The notes below the pieces were generated by a model that had not been told where the DNA came from, did not search any database, and worked only from the letters and a program-made list of their open reading frames with translations. A stretch of DNA of 64,000 nt from the NCBI RefSeq assembly GCF_000813985.1, contig NZ_JWLJ01000001.1, positions 1,042,453-1,106,452 of the forward strand. The letters are read 5' to 3'. The translations under genes were made by a program, and so were the position numbers. Origin of the DNA: Ruegeria sp. ANG-R (GTDB lineage Bacteria; Pseudomonadota; Alphaproteobacteria; Rhodobacterales; Rhodobacteraceae). Of this stretch, positions 46,784 through 60,866 are shown piece by piece. Numbering within the stretch: position 1 is the stretch's first letter; each line of letters starts with the position of its first letter.

Positions 46784-47443
46784 ATGCGCATTAAATCCAA
46801 ACTGTTATCTGTCTCATTTGCGATCGCAATATTACCCTTCATCTCTGCGAATCCTGCTCAGGCATCCGATATGTGCACGGTGAAAACAGCCAAGGAATCC
46901 GTGTCATCCAGCGTATTGTGTGGCTGCGGCACGGTCAGTTCGCTCATGCTGAAATACATTCAGAGACGCGCTGACTTTGAAGAAATCCTTGAGAGGACGT
47001 CGAATGATTGCCCGGCCTTCGCAGCTGTGCTCACCGACCTCCCAACTGCATCGCTCGGCTTTGCCGAACGGCGGCGCGGTGATGGCCCTGCGCAGGAGGA
47101 GCGGCCGGACCGGCCTAGCTCTGGCCCATCCCGTAATGCCAGCAATGACAGTGACCCCGGCGATTCTACGCCTGGTGGTGAAGACAAGGGCGACGACAAG
47201 ACATCCAAGGATAAAAAGTCGAAAGATAAGAAGTCGAAAGATAAAAAGTCGAAAGATAAGAAGTCGAAGGACAAAAAGTCCAAGGACAAGAAGGCGAAAA
47301 ACAAGAAATCCAAAGATAAAAAGTCAAAGAATAAGAAATCGAAGAACAAAAAATCCAAAGACAAAAAGTCCAAGAATAAGAATTCAAAAAACAAGAAATC
47401 TAAAGATAAAGGCGCGCCGAAGAACAGGGTAAAGCCTGATTGA
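46784..47443 (+). CDS. Exported protein with 14 lysine-rich pentapeptide repeats
   Basis: 219 residues from the ATG at 46784, which has AAGGAG (46771-46776) seven bases upstream. Signal peptide MRIKSKLLSVSFAIA...NPAQAS. A short domain follows with cysteines at MCTVKT, VLCGCG and DCPAFA, then an acidic, serine/proline-rich linker. Residues 140-209 are 14 pentapeptides mostly KSKDK or KSKNK, and the tail is GAPKNRVKPD. The extreme positive charge suggests binding to a polyanion such as LPS, teichoic-like polymer or DNA (inference). No family recognised. Confidence 0.75.
   Translation: MRIKSKLLSVSFAIAILPFISANPAQASDMCTVKTAKESVSSSVLCGCGTVSSLMLKYIQRRADFEEILERTSNDCPAFAAVLTDLPTASLGFAERRRGDGPAQEERPDRPSSGPSRNASNDSDPGDSTPGGEDKGDDKTSKDKKSKDKKSKDKKSKDKKSKDKKSKDKKAKNKKSKDKKSKNKKSKNKKSKDKKSKNKNSKNKKSKDKGAPKNRVKPD
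47201..47410 (+). repeat. 15-bp tandem repeat, 14 units
   Basis: In-frame 15-base units such as AAGTCGAAAGATAAA coding K-S-K-D-K; the first copies are nearly identical, later ones diverge in third positions and D/N. Likely to change copy number by slippage. Confidence 0.9.
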
Positions 47444-47454
47444 TAGGAAACTTG

Positions 47455-47488
47455 AAAAAGGGCGTTGCTTACGACCTACGCCCTTTTT
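47455..47488. terminator. Bidirectional terminator
   Basis: AAAAAGGGCGT (47455-47465) with ACGCCCTTTTT (47478-47488). Shared by the lysine-repeat gene and the convergent protease gene. Confidence 0.85.
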
Positions 47489-47503
47489 CTGATTGTTAGG
47501 CTT

Positions 47504-48124
47504 TTAGCTTTTGCCGTAAACTCCGACCCAATTTCGCGGCTGTTTCGGGTCTTGCATCCGCAGGAACAGATAGCGCGTGTCGGACCATGGTTTTATTCGG
47601 TTCGTCAGATTGTCCAGAACCAGATCACCTTGGTTCGATCTGTAAACCAGCACGGCATGAGCGTTTCTGCGGGTGTCCAGAACGGTCGCTATCAACAGTT
47701 TCCGCGGGTCGATCCCAGCCCTGATCAGGTCGCGTTTTTTCAACAGGGCAAAATCTTCACAGTCACCACCCAGTGATGTGGGCAGGGCCCAAAGCTCACG
47801 GGTTTTGTATTGGGATTGATCCGTGACTTTCCGTGTCGAGGCATTCACACGGCGATTGATCTGTTTGACCAACTGCAGTTCCTGTGCGCTAGAGAGCGAA
47901 ACCGCACCGTTCTGCGCACAGGCCCACGAGTACTGCCGGCAAAGTTGCCGCGCACCCGAAGGCGGCGGGGAGGATGCGACCGTCTGAATGAACGCGGCAT
48001 CTCGGGCCGACGCTTCTGTTCCGATCAGAAGTGATCCAGAGACCAGCGCTGCCATACTCAACAGGCCGCCCAGTTTGGCGGCGCGCTTATAGATGGCGTC
48101 CAGGGTAGTGCCAAAAGTTGTCAT
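47504..48124 (-). CDS. Transglutaminase-like cysteine peptidase (BTLCP family)
   Basis: 206 residues, exported or membrane-tethered through a hydrophobic segment (about 18-36) before TEASARD. Catalytic Cys122 in GGDCEDFALLK, His in NAHAVLV and Asp in LVLDNLT. Relatives (LapG type) cleave large surface adhesins or act in the periplasm. Whether it processes the giant RTX protein of this genome is an open question; no LapD-like partner is nearby. Confidence 0.88.
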   Translation of the reverse strand: MTTFGTTLDAIYKRAAKLGGLLSMAALVSGSLLIGTEASARDAAFIQTVASSPPPSGARQLCRQYSWACAQNGAVSLSSAQELQLVKQINRRVNASTRKVTDQSQYKTRELWALPTSLGGDCEDFALLKKRDLIRAGIDPRKLLIATVLDTRRNAHAVLVYRSNQGDLVLDNLTNRIKPWSDTRYLFLRMQDPKQPRNWVGVYGKS

Positions 48125-48392
48125 GCCGATCCCTCGAGTCCTGCTTTTCCCATGCGATTTGCGTGGTTCAGAACCCTATCTGCTCAACGGAACATATCCT
48201 CAAACCATGGGTCGCACGCAATCGCTTACAAATCTGAGCGGCAAAAGCGGCGGAAATTCGTCACTTTTCATGACCATTTCCGCGCAAGAAAGTGGCGAAA
48301 GCAGCCATAATTGAGGCCTAGCGTATCGTCGGCCATCGGCCTAAATGCCCAATAACTTGCTGTAACAAATATATTAATACAGATAGAACGTC

Positions 48393-48424
48393 TAAAAAAA
48401 CGCCATGCTCATTGTCATGGCGTT
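48393..48424 (-). terminator. Terminator of the alaS-DUF1330 transcript
   Basis: Read on the minus strand: AACGCCATG, loop, CATGGCGTT, then a run of T. It lies 65 bases after the DUF1330 stop. The rest of 48125-48488 holds no gene, only the upstream region of the protease gene. Confidence 0.75.
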
Positions 48425-48488
48425 CTCAATTGGCTTGTTAGCGGACCGATGTTGCGTCGCTCACAGAAAATTCGAATCGACCCGATTC

Positions 48489-48776
48489 TCAGTCCGTGAT
48501 CTCGACGACAACCAACTCGCGTTCACTGGCCCCGCGGGCATGGTCGAGCGCCTGTTGGTATGCGGGCGAGTTGTAGCACTCGACTGCGGCGTCTACGGAT
48601 GGAAAGCGTGCCACCACATTGCGTGGACGCTCCTTGCCCTCCAGTTGCACATACCGCGCTGCCCGAGCGATGAATTCGCCCCCGTGTGCAGCAATCGCTG
48701 GCCCTGCAAGTTCGGCGTACTTTCCGTAGGCCTCAGCATCCGTCACCGTTACATGTGCGATCCAAAGTGCCGGCAT
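48489..48776 (-). CDS. DUF1330 family protein
   Basis: 95 residues, ferredoxin-like dimeric alpha/beta-barrel fold family. Typical YGKYAELAGPAIAAHGGEFIARAARY start and ECYNSPAYQQALDHARGASERELVVVE end. One base after the alaS stop, so co-transcribed. Biochemical function of the family unknown. Confidence 0.9.
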   Translation of the reverse strand: MPALWIAHVTVTDAEAYGKYAELAGPAIAAHGGEFIARAARYVQLEGKERPRNVVARFPSVDAAVECYNSPAYQQALDHARGASERELVVVEITD

Positions 48777-48777
48777 C

Positions 48778-51450
48778 TTATCCTCCCAATACCTGTTCGG
48801 CGGCCTTTATCGCCGCTTCTGCGTTCGAGGCATCTTTGCCCCCGCCTTGCGCCATGTCGGGCCGTCCGCCACCGCCTTTGCCGCCAAGCTCCACTACAGC
48901 GGCACGAACCAGATCCACGGCAGATACCTTATCCGTCAGGTCCGTGGTGACGCCCGCCGCCACCGCCGCTTTGCCGCCCGTATCCGCGATCAACAACACA
49001 GCGCCCGATCCCAAACGGTTTTTGTGTTCATCAATCAGGGTGGGCAAATCCTTTCCGGATACACCCGTCAGCGACTGAGCCAGAAACGCTACGCCATTCA
49101 CGTTACGCGCCTCAGATCCGCCGCCCTGCCCTGCACCTCCGGCCATGGCCAGATCACGGCGCAATTGAGCGACTTCGTTCTGCAGAGCCTTGCGTTCATC
49201 CAACAGCGACCTCACACGCGCGACGACATCGTCCGGCTGCGCCTTCAGTTCGGATGCAAGAGCACCAAGGCGGTGATCCTGCGCTGACAGGTATCTGAAC
49301 GCTTCCTCGCCGGTCAAAGCCTCGATCCGCCGCACACCTGCGCTGCTGGCGCTATCGCCAAGCACGACAAAAGTTCCGATATCGCCGGTCTGACGCACAT
49401 GGGTGCCGCCACATAGTTCGATCGACCAGGTCTCCCCATCCTGACCTTTACCAGTGGGCGCCTTGCCCATCGAAACCACGCGCACTTCATCCCCGTATTT
49501 CTCACCGAACAGGGCTTGCGCGCCCAGTTCGCGTGCATCATCCGGAGTCATGATGCGGGTCTCGACCGTTGAATTCTGACGGATGAACGCGTTCACCTCA
49601 CGCTCGACCTTCTGCACTTCTTCCAGAGACAGAGCTTTGGAGTGGCTGAAATCAAACCGCAAACGATCCGACGCGTTTAACGAACCGCGCTGCGCCACGT
49701 GGTCTCCCAGCGTCTCACGCAGAGCTTCGTGCAGAAGGTGCGTCGCGGAGTGGTTCGCGCGAATGGCCGTGCGGCGGGCGTGATCAACGTCCAGCTCAAC
49801 CGCGTCTCCTTTCGAAATCACCCCATGATCAACTGTGACCTTGTGGGCATAAACTTTGCCGTCGGCAAATTTTCTTGTGTCCTCGACGCGGGCAACATCA
49901 TCACGCTCGTCCAGTCTGCGGATTTCGCCGGTATCGCCAACCTGACCACCCGCCTCGCCGTAGAACGGTGTCTGATTGACCACGAGCCAACCGCTGCCAC
50001 CCTGTTCGATCTTGTCGACCAAAGCACCGTCGACCACCAAAGCTGCAACCTGCCCCTCCGCTTTTTCGGTGTCGTAGCCCAGGAAATCGGTGGCTCCTGC
50101 CGTATCCAGGACATCGAACCAGACAACCTGATCTGCGGACTCTCCGGACCCGGCCCATGCGGCACGCGCCTTGGCCTTCTGCTCGGCCATGGCCGCGTCA
50201 AATCCATCGGTGTCTACCGTACGGCCTTTCTCGCGCAGTGCATCCTGCGTCAGATCAAGTGGGAAACCGTACGTATCATAGAGCTTGAACGCCGCATTTC
50301 CGGGCAGCGGTTCGCCTTCGGGCAGAGCAGAGACTTCGTCATCCAGCAGTTTCAGACCACGATCCAATGTCTGTTTGAACCGGGTTTCCTCCAGCAACAA
50401 GGTCTCTTCAATCAGCGGCTGCGCCTGACCGAGTTCGGTGTATTGCGCCCCCATCAGCTGAACCAGCGTTGGCACCAAACGATACATTACCGGATCTTTG
50501 GCCCCCAACAAATGCGCATGACGCATCGCACGGCGCATGATACGGCGAAGAACGTATCCACGGCCGTCGTTCGACGGCATCACCCCATCCGCAATCAGAA
50601 ACGACGTCGAACGCAGGTGATCCGCGATCACCCGATGATGCACGTTCTGATCCCCATAAGGATCGACACCGGTTGCCTCCGCAGACGCCTCGATCAGCGT
50701 TTTGAACAGGTCGGTGTCATAGTTGTCATGGCTGCCCTGCAGCAATGCCCCGATCCGTTCAAGCCCCATGCCGGTGTCGATCGACTGCATATCCAGCTCG
50801 ACCATCGAGCCGTCCTCGAACTGCTCGTTCTGCATGAAAACGATGTTCCAGATTTCGATGAAACGATCACCGTCTTCCTCGGGCGATCCCGGAGGGCCAC
50901 CCCAGATGTGATCGCCGTGATCATAGAAAATCTCGGTGCACGGACCGCATGGACCGGTCGGCCCCATCTGCCAGAAGTTATCATTGGTGGCGATGCGGAT
51001 AATCCGGTCCTCGGGAACGCCGACCTTTTTCCAGATCTCGAATGCTTCGTCATCTGTATGATAAACGGTGGTGAGCAGCCGGTTTTTGTCGATCCCGAAT
51101 TCTTTGGTGATCAACTCCCAGGCAAACGGGATCGCGTCGGGCTTGAAGTAATCTCCGAACGAGAAATTCCCCAGCATTTCAAAGAAAGTATGATGGCGCG
51201 CAGTGTAACCGACATTGTCCAGATCGTTGTGTTTGCCCCCGGCGCGCACACATTTTTGCGCTGTTGTGGCGCGCTGATAGTCGCGGGTTTCCACGCCGGT
51301 GAATAAATTCTTGAACTGCACCATGCCCGAGTTCACGAACATCAATGTCGGATCATTGCGGGGAACAAGCGGGCTGGATGCAACCACTTCATGGCCCTGC
51401 TTGGCAAAGTAGTTCAAAAAGGTCGATCGGATTTCGTTCAGCGTGGGCAT
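48778..51450 (-). CDS. alaS: Alanyl-tRNA synthetase
   Basis: 890 residues. Class II core at the N-terminus ([18 protein letters not shown]), tRNA-recognition domain, editing domain with [13 protein letters not shown] and the zinc site [10 protein letters not shown], and a C-terminal C-Ala domain with a glycine-rich linker. The ATG at 51450 gives [15 protein letters not shown], the family start. It lies downstream of recA with a terminator between them, an order common in alphaproteobacteria. Confidence 0.97.
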   Translation of the reverse strand: MPTLNEIRSTFLNYFAKQGHEVVASSPLVPRNDPTLMFVNSGMVQFKNLFTGVETRDYQRATTAQKCVRAGGKHNDLDNVGYTARHHTFFEMLGNFSFGDYFKPDAIPFAWELITKEFGIDKNRLLTTVYHTDDEAFEIWKKVGVPEDRIIRIATNDNFWQMGPTGPCGPCTEIFYDHGDHIWGGPPGSPEEDGDRFIEIWNIVFMQNEQFEDGSMVELDMQSIDTGMGLERIGALLQGSHDNYDTDLFKTLIEASAEATGVDPYGDQNVHHRVIADHLRSTSFLIADGVMPSNDGRGYVLRRIMRRAMRHAHLLGAKDPVMYRLVPTLVQLMGAQYTELGQAQPLIEETLLLEETRFKQTLDRGLKLLDDEVSALPEGEPLPGNAAFKLYDTYGFPLDLTQDALREKGRTVDTDGFDAAMAEQKAKARAAWAGSGESADQVVWFDVLDTAGATDFLGYDTEKAEGQVAALVVDGALVDKIEQGGSGWLVVNQTPFYGEAGGQVGDTGEIRRLDERDDVARVEDTRKFADGKVYAHKVTVDHGVISKGDAVELDVDHARRTAIRANHSATHLLHEALRETLGDHVAQRGSLNASDRLRFDFSHSKALSLEEVQKVEREVNAFIRQNSTVETRIMTPDDARELGAQALFGEKYGDEVRVVSMGKAPTGKGQDGETWSIELCGGTHVRQTGDIGTFVVLGDSASSAGVRRIEALTGEEAFRYLSAQDHRLGALASELKAQPDDVVARVRSLLDERKALQNEVAQLRRDLAMAGGAGQGGGSEARNVNGVAFLAQSLTGVSGKDLPTLIDEHKNRLGSGAVLLIADTGGKAAVAAGVTTDLTDKVSAVDLVRAAVVELGGKGGGGRPDMAQGGGKDASNAEAAIKAAEQVLGG

Positions 51451-51582
51451 TTGGGCTCTCTCAGCGCGCAATCATCTTATTCGTTCATGGGTTTATCCCC
51501 GTCCCCAACGATAGTCCACAGGATAGACCGATAGCCCCAAGGATAAGCAGCTATCTCAGCCGTGTTGAGGGCGTGTGAAACG

Positions 51583-51608
51583 AAAAAAGGCGGCCACAAT
51601 GGACCGCC
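51583..51608 (-). terminator. Terminator of recA
   Basis: On the minus strand GGCGG (51608-51604) pairs with CCGCC (51593-51589), with an inner CC/GG, followed by six T. 64 bases after the recA stop. Confidence 0.75.
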
Positions 51609-51671
51609 CTGTGCTAGTATTCCTGACACCATCGGGGTGCCGGGAATTTCGGCTGTTCCCGTCAGCGGGTC

Positions 51672-52736
51672 TTAAGCCTCGAGGATATCATCCTCTTCCG
51701 CTTCGGGTGGCATCTCGAAATCCAGACCGTGTGCGGCGCGAATCTTGTCCTCGATCTCAAGCGCCGCCCGGCTGTTGTCGCGCAAATACTGCTTGGCATT
51801 CTCGCGCCCCTGACCAATCCGTTCGTCGCCATAACTGAACCACGACCCTGATTTCTCGACCACGCCGGCCTTTACACCAAGATCCAGCAACTCACCCATT
51901 TTTGAGATACCTTCGCCATACATGATGTCGAATTCCACCTGCTTGAACGGTGGTGCCACCTTGTTCTTGACGACCTTGACGCGGGTCTGGTTGCCAACCA
52001 CTTCATCCCGGTCCTTGATCGCACCGATACGGCGGATATCCAGACGAACCGAGCTATAGAATTTCAATGCGTTACCGCCAGTGGTGGTTTCCGGGCTGCC
52101 AAACATGACCCCGATTTTCATCCGGATCTGGTTGATGAAGATCACCATGCAGTTCGAGCGATTGATCGAACCGGTCAGTTTCCGCATGGCCTGGCTCATC
52201 AATCGGGCCTGTACGCCTACGCTGCTGTCACCCATGTCTCCTTCCAGCTCGGACTTGGGTGTCAAAGCCGCAACCGAGTCGACAACGACCATGTTCACCG
52301 CACCCGAGCGTACCAGCGTATCGGTGATCTCAAGCGCCTGCTCTCCGGTATCGGGCTGCGAGATCAGCAACTCATCCAGATCCACACCCAGTTTGCGCGC
52401 ATATTGCGGGTCCAGGGCATGTTCCGCATCAACAAACGCGCAGACACCGCCGCGTTTCTGCTGTTCTGCAATGCAATGCAGCGTCAGCGTGGTTTTGCCC
52501 GAGCTTTCCGGTCCATAAATCTCAACGATCCGGCCCATCGGCAGACCGCCGATCCCTAGCGCAATGTCCAGCCCCAAAGATCCGGTCGAGCTGGCCTCGA
52601 TATCCTGCTTGGAATCCTCGCCCAGCTTCATGATCGAGCCTTTGCCAAACTGCCGTTCGATCTGTGCCAATGCGCTGTCGAGCGCCTTTTGCTTGTCTGC
52701 GTTTTTCTTATCGCTCATCGTCAGAAGATCCGCCAT
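51672..52736 (-). CDS. recA: Recombinase A
   Basis: 354 residues. ATP-dependent strand exchange and LexA co-protease. Walker [10 protein letters not shown], Walker B-region VVVDSVAAL, loop L2 [17 protein letters not shown], acidic C-terminus [13 protein letters not shown] 52736 is preceded by AGGA at the right distance; an internal ATG at 52718 is less likely. A LexA box lies upstream. Confidence 0.97.
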   Translation of the reverse strand: MADLLTMSDKKNADKQKALDSALAQIERQFGKGSIMKLGEDSKQDIEASSTGSLGLDIALGIGGLPMGRIVEIYGPESSGKTTLTLHCIAEQQKRGGVCAFVDAEHALDPQYARKLGVDLDELLISQPDTGEQALEITDTLVRSGAVNMVVVDSVAALTPKSELEGDMGDSSVGVQARLMSQAMRKLTGSINRSNCMVIFINQIRMKIGVMFGSPETTTGGNALKFYSSVRLDIRRIGAIKDRDEVVGNQTRVKVVKNKVAPPFKQVEFDIMYGEGISKMGELLDLGVKAGVVEKSGSWFSYGDERIGQGRENAKQYLRDNSRAALEIEDKIRAAHGLDFEMPPEAEEDDILEA

Positions 52737-52791
52737 TGTCCTGTCGCCTTCTCTTTTGTCACACCCTTGATCGGGCGGCAATCACTGCTTT

Positions 52792-52806
52792 GTTCGCCTC
52801 TTGTTC
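52792..52806 (-). promoter_or_regulatory. LexA (SOS) box of recA
   Basis: GTTC-GCCTCTT-GTTC on the plus strand, an exact GTTC-N7-GTTC, the direct-repeat operator of alphaproteobacterial LexA. It lies 56-70 bases upstream of the recA start, so recA is DNA-damage inducible. Confidence 0.85.
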
Positions 52807-52926
52807 CTTATGGGACCAAAAAGAGAACATTTCAACTAAAACTTATGCAATTCACTGTTCAGCAATTGTGTTAAAGAGTCGTTTACGACAATCTGCGACA
52901 CGAAAAGCGTTGAAGAGAAAAGATAA

Positions 52927-53520
52927 ATGCTTGTTTTTTATGAAAAGCGGCTGGCGCTTTTGTCCGTTCCCAAAACCGGCAGCACCGCCTATCAGACGGC
53001 CTTGCGTGATCGGGCAGATATCGTTGTGTCGGGGCCTACGGACCTGAAACACGCGAACATGCGGCGGTATGATCGCTTCTTTCAGACCATGTTTCGTAAA
53101 ATGTTCGATACGGAGATGGACGTGATGGCAATCGTCCGCGAACCTGTCGACTGGCTGGGAAGCTGGTATCGTTATCGTTCACGTCCCGAATTGGCCAATC
53201 ATCCGCATTCCACACGAAACCTGAGTTTCGAAGCATTTCTGAACGCCTATATGCAGGACCCACGTCCGGCTTTCGCAGATGTCGGATGCCAGACCGAGTT
53301 CCTTCTCCCGCGCAGCAACAGCGCCGGTGTGACCCATATCTTCAAATACGAGAACCAGAATAAGATATTGGAATTCCTTCAGAAACGACTGGAGTGCAGC
53401 ATCGATCTTCCGCGTGAAAACGTCTCCCCTGACGGTCCAATGGATCTCTCGACGGAAACCCAGCAAAGGTTTCATTCGCTGCACGCCGCCGAATTTGCCC
53501 TGCATCAGTCCGCGGAATAG
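52927..53520 (+). CDS. Sulfotransferase-family protein
   Basis: 197 residues, cytosolic. The 5'-phosphosulfate loop is SVPKTGSTAYQTAL and the 3'-phosphate motif IVREPVDWLGSWYRYRS, both typical of PAPS-dependent sulfotransferases. Short for the family. Acceptor unknown; Rhodobacterales use such enzymes on glycans and lipids. Convergent to cckA with a six-base gap. Confidence 0.82.
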   Translation: MLVFYEKRLALLSVPKTGSTAYQTALRDRADIVVSGPTDLKHANMRRYDRFFQTMFRKMFDTEMDVMAIVREPVDWLGSWYRYRSRPELANHPHSTRNLSFEAFLNAYMQDPRPAFADVGCQTEFLLPRSNSAGVTHIFKYENQNKILEFLQKRLECSIDLPRENVSPDGPMDLSTETQQRFHSLHAAEFALHQSAE

Positions 53521-53525
53521 CTTTC

Positions 53526-55817
53526 TCAGTTGAGTTGTTGAAACACTGCTTCGGTCAATTGGGTCAGCGAGAAGGGTTTAGGCAGGAAGGTGGAGTTTTC
53601 AATCTCTGGACCTGCCTCGCCAAATGCACCTTCTGTATATCCTGACATGAACACCACCCGCACGTCGGAGCGTTCTTTCATGGCCTGTCGCACCCAGGTT
53701 GGGCCATCCATCCCTGGCATGACCACGTCGGTTACGAAAACATCCACCGACAGATTCGGATCATCCAGCAGTTTCAGCGCATCCTCGGCCGATTCCGCCT
53801 CGAGCACGGTATACCCCTTGAGCCGCAATGCCCGCGTCGCAAATGCGCGCACAGGCGCTTCGTCTTCGACCAGCAGAACCACGCCTTCACCCTGATGAGG
53901 ACGTTGTTCCCCGGGGGCTTCCGGAACAGCAGGTTGAGGTGTTTGTATCCCTGCACTCACCGGCAGAAGCACGGTGAACTCTGTCCCTTTGTTCTGGATG
54001 CTGTCGACGAATATGAAACCTCCGGTCTGCTTGATGATACCGTAAACGGTCGATAGCCCCAGACCCGTACCTTCGCCTGTGCGCTTTGTGGTGTAGAAGG
54101 GTTCGAACACCTTTTGCAGCTTGTCCGCGGGAATCCCCACTCCGCTGTCGATGACCTTAACCGTCACGTATTCCCCCGGCTGCACGGTCGCCCGGTCGCG
54201 CGAAACGGGCTGATCCAACGTCAGCACTTCGGTTTCGATCCTGATCTCTCCACCCTCCGGCATCGCATCGCGTGCGTTGACGACAAGATTCATCAACACC
54301 TGCTCCAACTGACGCTTGTCCGCGCGGACAGGTTTGAGGACCGGATCATGGCTGAGCGTAAGGCGCACCTTTTCGCCGACAAGCCGGTTCAGTAGGTGAA
54401 TTAGATCGGAAATCGTGTCGCGCAGATCCAGAACCTCGGGCCGGAGAGTCTGCTTGCGCGAGAACGCCAAAAGCTGGCTGACCAGCGCAGCCGCGCGATT
54501 GGCGTTCTGGTTGATCTGCACGAGGTCACCGTAGTTCGGGTCATTCTGATCGTGGCGCAACAGCAGCAAATCGCAATGCCCCGAGATCGCGGTCAACAAG
54601 TTGTTGAAGTCATGCGCCACACCACCCGCGAGTTGCCCAACAGCCTGCATCTTCTGGCCCTGAACAAACTGCGCCTCCAGCGTTTTCAACTCGGTCGCAT
54701 CGTTCAGAACGGCGATCAGATAGACCTGATCATCCTTGAGAATCCGTGACAGCGTGACCTGTACGAAAACCTCTTTATCCTTCCGCGCCAACCGCAGGAA
54801 CTCTGACCGTGGCGCCGCACCTTGCTGGGCGGCATGGGCCAGCCAGTCTCGGATCGGGTAACCGAGCCCCTGCATTATCTCTTCGATATTGGTTTGTTCG
54901 GGCTGTATCTCACCGACCAACTCAACAGCCAGGCGGTTTGCTTCGCTGATCTCACCTTTCGTGGACAGGCGCATGATCGGAACCGGCAGATCAGCAAAAG
55001 ACGCCGCCTTCTGCTCCGTTTTAACATCCCTTACGGGTGTCAAAAGAAGTTCGCGCGCGATCCCGCTTTTCCTTAGCGTTGAAACCGCGAACGTCCTGTC
55101 GCCGCCAGAGGTCGCCACCCGGACAACATTGTCGTCGGCAGCCGCATCCCTCCGAGGTATCTGCTTCAAAACCTTCGGGACCTGACCAAACAAATCGGTC
55201 GCTGCGCCATTGGCATCGAGAACAACGTCATTACGCCCAACGGTCACGACAGGGAGGTGAACGTTGCGCCACAATTGCGGGGCGTCCAGCGTGAAACGCC
55301 AACACAAACGATCATGGCTCAACCGGGAAACGGAAACCGGTATTGTCTGCCCCCGGGTGACTATATCCTCTTCCGCTTTGCCCTGCGCTTGCGCGAGCGC
55401 TTGCAAACGCAACAGCACAGCCGCAGGGTTGGCAAACACTGAACGGAGACACTCTTCGAGCCGTGGATTGATGCCGTTAATCAGACGGGAAGCGGCGTGG
55501 GCGTTGGCGACCAGAATCTCACCCGCCGAGTCGGTAACAATACACGCGTCGGTTTCCTGCTCCAGAAAAACCAGTAATGCGGCACGGGTTTGCGCTTCGA
55601 TCTGACTGATGACCCAAGCGCGCGTCAACGCGAAGGTCAATACAGCAAGGAAGGACACTCCAACAGCCGCCACTCCGGCATTCAATTGGTGCGGTAAAAC
55701 CCCGAGAAACGGGAATAAACTTAACAAAACGGCGATCAGCGCCAACGAGACATAACGCCCGCGGTCAATTTTCCATCGACCAGAGCGAGAGGGAAAAACA
55801 TCAGAAACACTGGACAT
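53526..55817 (-). CDS. cckA: Hybrid histidine kinase CckA
   Basis: 763 residues. Two membrane helices (about 22-42 and 45-68), PAS-like sensor modules, HisKA with phosphorylated His402 in GGVAHDFNNLLTAI, HATPase (GTGLGLSTVYGI) and a C-terminal receiver with Asp697 in VTDVVMPGMDG. It passes phosphate through ChpT to CtrA. In Rhodobacterales this pathway controls motility, gene-transfer-agent production and loss of viability rather than being essential for division. The domain order and HDFNN box identify CckA. Confidence 0.93.
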   Translation of the reverse strand: MSSVSDVFPSRSGRWKIDRGRYVSLALIAVLLSLFPFLGVLPHQLNAGVAAVGVSFLAVLTFALTRAWVISQIEAQTRAALLVFLEQETDACIVTDSAGEILVANAHAASRLINGINPRLEECLRSVFANPAAVLLRLQALAQAQGKAEEDIVTRGQTIPVSVSRLSHDRLCWRFTLDAPQLWRNVHLPVVTVGRNDVVLDANGAATDLFGQVPKVLKQIPRRDAAADDNVVRVATSGGDRTFAVSTLRKSGIARELLLTPVRDVKTEQKAASFADLPVPIMRLSTKGEISEANRLAVELVGEIQPEQTNIEEIMQGLGYPIRDWLAHAAQQGAAPRSEFLRLARKDKEVFVQVTLSRILKDDQVYLIAVLNDATELKTLEAQFVQGQKMQAVGQLAGGVAHDFNNLLTAISGHCDLLLLRHDQNDPNYGDLVQINQNANRAAALVSQLLAFSRKQTLRPEVLDLRDTISDLIHLLNRLVGEKVRLTLSHDPVLKPVRADKRQLEQVLMNLVVNARDAMPEGGEIRIETEVLTLDQPVSRDRATVQPGEYVTVKVIDSGVGIPADKLQKVFEPFYTTKRTGEGTGLGLSTVYGIIKQTGGFIFVDSIQNKGTEFTVLLPVSAGIQTPQPAVPEAPGEQRPHQGEGVVLLVEDEAPVRAFATRALRLKGYTVLEAESAEDALKLLDDPNLSVDVFVTDVVMPGMDGPTWVRQAMKERSDVRVVFMSGYTEGAFGEAGPEIENSTFLPKPFSLTQLTEAVFQQLN

Positions 55818-55918
55818 AAAAAGCTCGAGTTATGACGATTTCTGACCAATATCGGCCTGCAATGGTTAATCACCACTTAACAGAACAGCGGCACACCCCT
55901 TAAGGTTGTGTTTGTTGT

Positions 55919-57082
55919 CTATATTCTCGTCAAGTGTGCCGTGTAAAAACCATCGGTTCCGTGTGATACCAGCCACGTTCTTCGAAACCCGCACCGCCAA
56001 TTCAGATGGTTGGCCAGAAATTCATCGACAATCCCGTCGTTCTCGACAGTCAACATCGAGCAGGTCGCGTAGGCAAGCGTGCCCTCCGTGGCAACCAGCG
56101 GCGCGACATTCTTCAGAATCTCGGCCTGGGTCCGGCTCAACGCGCTCAACCGGTCTTGTGTCAGCGCCCATTTTCCGGCCGGCGCGCGGCGCCATGACCC
56201 GCTGCCGGAACAGGGTACATCCGTCAGCACAACATCGAACGGAGCCTGTTCGATAGCCTGTTCAGTGGTTAGAACCTGTACTTTTGCGCCTGCCCTTTTC
56301 GCACGCGCCGGCAGGTCGCGCATACGACCGGGATTGGCGTCATGGGCGAAGACCTGAACGCGCTCGAGTCTGGCGGCCAGCGCCAGGGTCTTCCCGCCAC
56401 CTCCTGCGCAGTAGTCCAGAACCCGCATTCCGGGTCGCAATTCCAGCGCGGCAATCACTGCCTGGCTCGCGGCGTCCTGCAATTCCACCACTCCGTCTGT
56501 GTAAGGGCGGCTGTGAGAAATCTTGCGTGCGCCTTTTGTGACTTCCAATGCAGTCTCGCAAGCCGAATGAGGTTGCGCCTCGATGCCTTCTTCCGACAGC
56601 CATTGAATAGCTGTGGACAGATCGGCCTTCAGCAGATTGACCCTCAAATGCACCGGAGCACGGGATTGCAGTGCTTTTGCGGCACCCTCAGCGTCGTCTT
56701 TCAGCGCAGCCTGAAACGCGGGCCACAGCCACTCTGGAATATCCAGACGTTCAGCTTCGGTTTGAAACGGCCTGCCTTGCTCGGCTACCGCCACTTGCGC
56801 GGGCGCATAATGCTGGCCGGTGAACAGCTGTCCAGAATCGCCCCCAAAGGATCGGATCGCGCCGATCATCAATCCGCGACCTGTTTCCGCGCCACCCAAA
56901 GCCGCGAAAGATCGCTTGCAGCGAAGCGCGTCGAACACATGATCTCTGATCGCGGCACGATCCTTGGAGCCCGCAAACCGGCTGCGCCGGGCCCAACCAG
57001 TCAACGCCTTCTCAACCGGGGCACCGGCAAGAATGTCGTCGAGAATCTCGATCGAGGCCTGGACACGGGCAGCAGGTGTCAT
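55919..57082 (-). CDS. rsmB: 16S rRNA m5C methyltransferase (RsmB/NSUN family)
   Basis: 387 residues. SAM-binding motif VLDYCAGGGGKTLALAA, motif IV TDVPCSGSGSWRR and motif VI YATCSM with the catalytic cysteines. An N-terminal RsmB/NusB-like region covers residues 1-100. RsmB itself modifies C967 of 16S rRNA; the exact target here is assumed from the family. It lies downstream of guaB. Confidence 0.85.
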   Translation of the reverse strand: MTPAARVQASIEILDDILAGAPVEKALTGWARRSRFAGSKDRAAIRDHVFDALRCKRSFAALGGAETGRGLMIGAIRSFGGDSGQLFTGQHYAPAQVAVAEQGRPFQTEAERLDIPEWLWPAFQAALKDDAEGAAKALQSRAPVHLRVNLLKADLSTAIQWLSEEGIEAQPHSACETALEVTKGARKISHSRPYTDGVVELQDAASQAVIAALELRPGMRVLDYCAGGGGKTLALAARLERVQVFAHDANPGRMRDLPARAKRAGAKVQVLTTEQAIEQAPFDVVLTDVPCSGSGSWRRAPAGKWALTQDRLSALSRTQAEILKNVAPLVATEGTLAYATCSMLTVENDGIVDEFLANHLNWRCGFRRTWLVSHGTDGFYTAHLTRI

Positions 57083-57116
57083 CGCGGTTTCCGTTTGTCT
57101 GCGCCAACAGCCTTGC

Positions 57117-57136
57117 GGCGCCTCGACCGAGGCGCC
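57117..57136 (-). terminator. Hairpin after guaB
   Basis: GGCGCCTCG (57117-57125) and CGAGGCGCC (57128-57136) form a strong palindrome seven bases after the guaB stop. No T run, so it may stabilise or partly terminate the transcript before rsmB. Confidence 0.4.
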
Positions 57137-57142
57137 TTGGGC

Positions 57143-60856
<3,714 letters not shown>

Positions 60857-60866
60857 CATTCTGAGC

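Noticed and set aside
46960..47394. Leucine/phenylalanine-rich minus-strand frame
   Set aside because: It is the antisense of the lysine-repeat codons, giving an artificial membrane-like protein.
49699..51306. 535-residue open frame opposite alaS
   Set aside because: Codon-bias shadow of alaS; no domain or start signal. The same applies to long frames opposite typA (44456-45478) and sufB (40673-41587).
53036..53505. Minus-strand frames inside the sulfotransferase gene
   Set aside because: Shadows of a gene whose cofactor motifs are clear on the plus strand.
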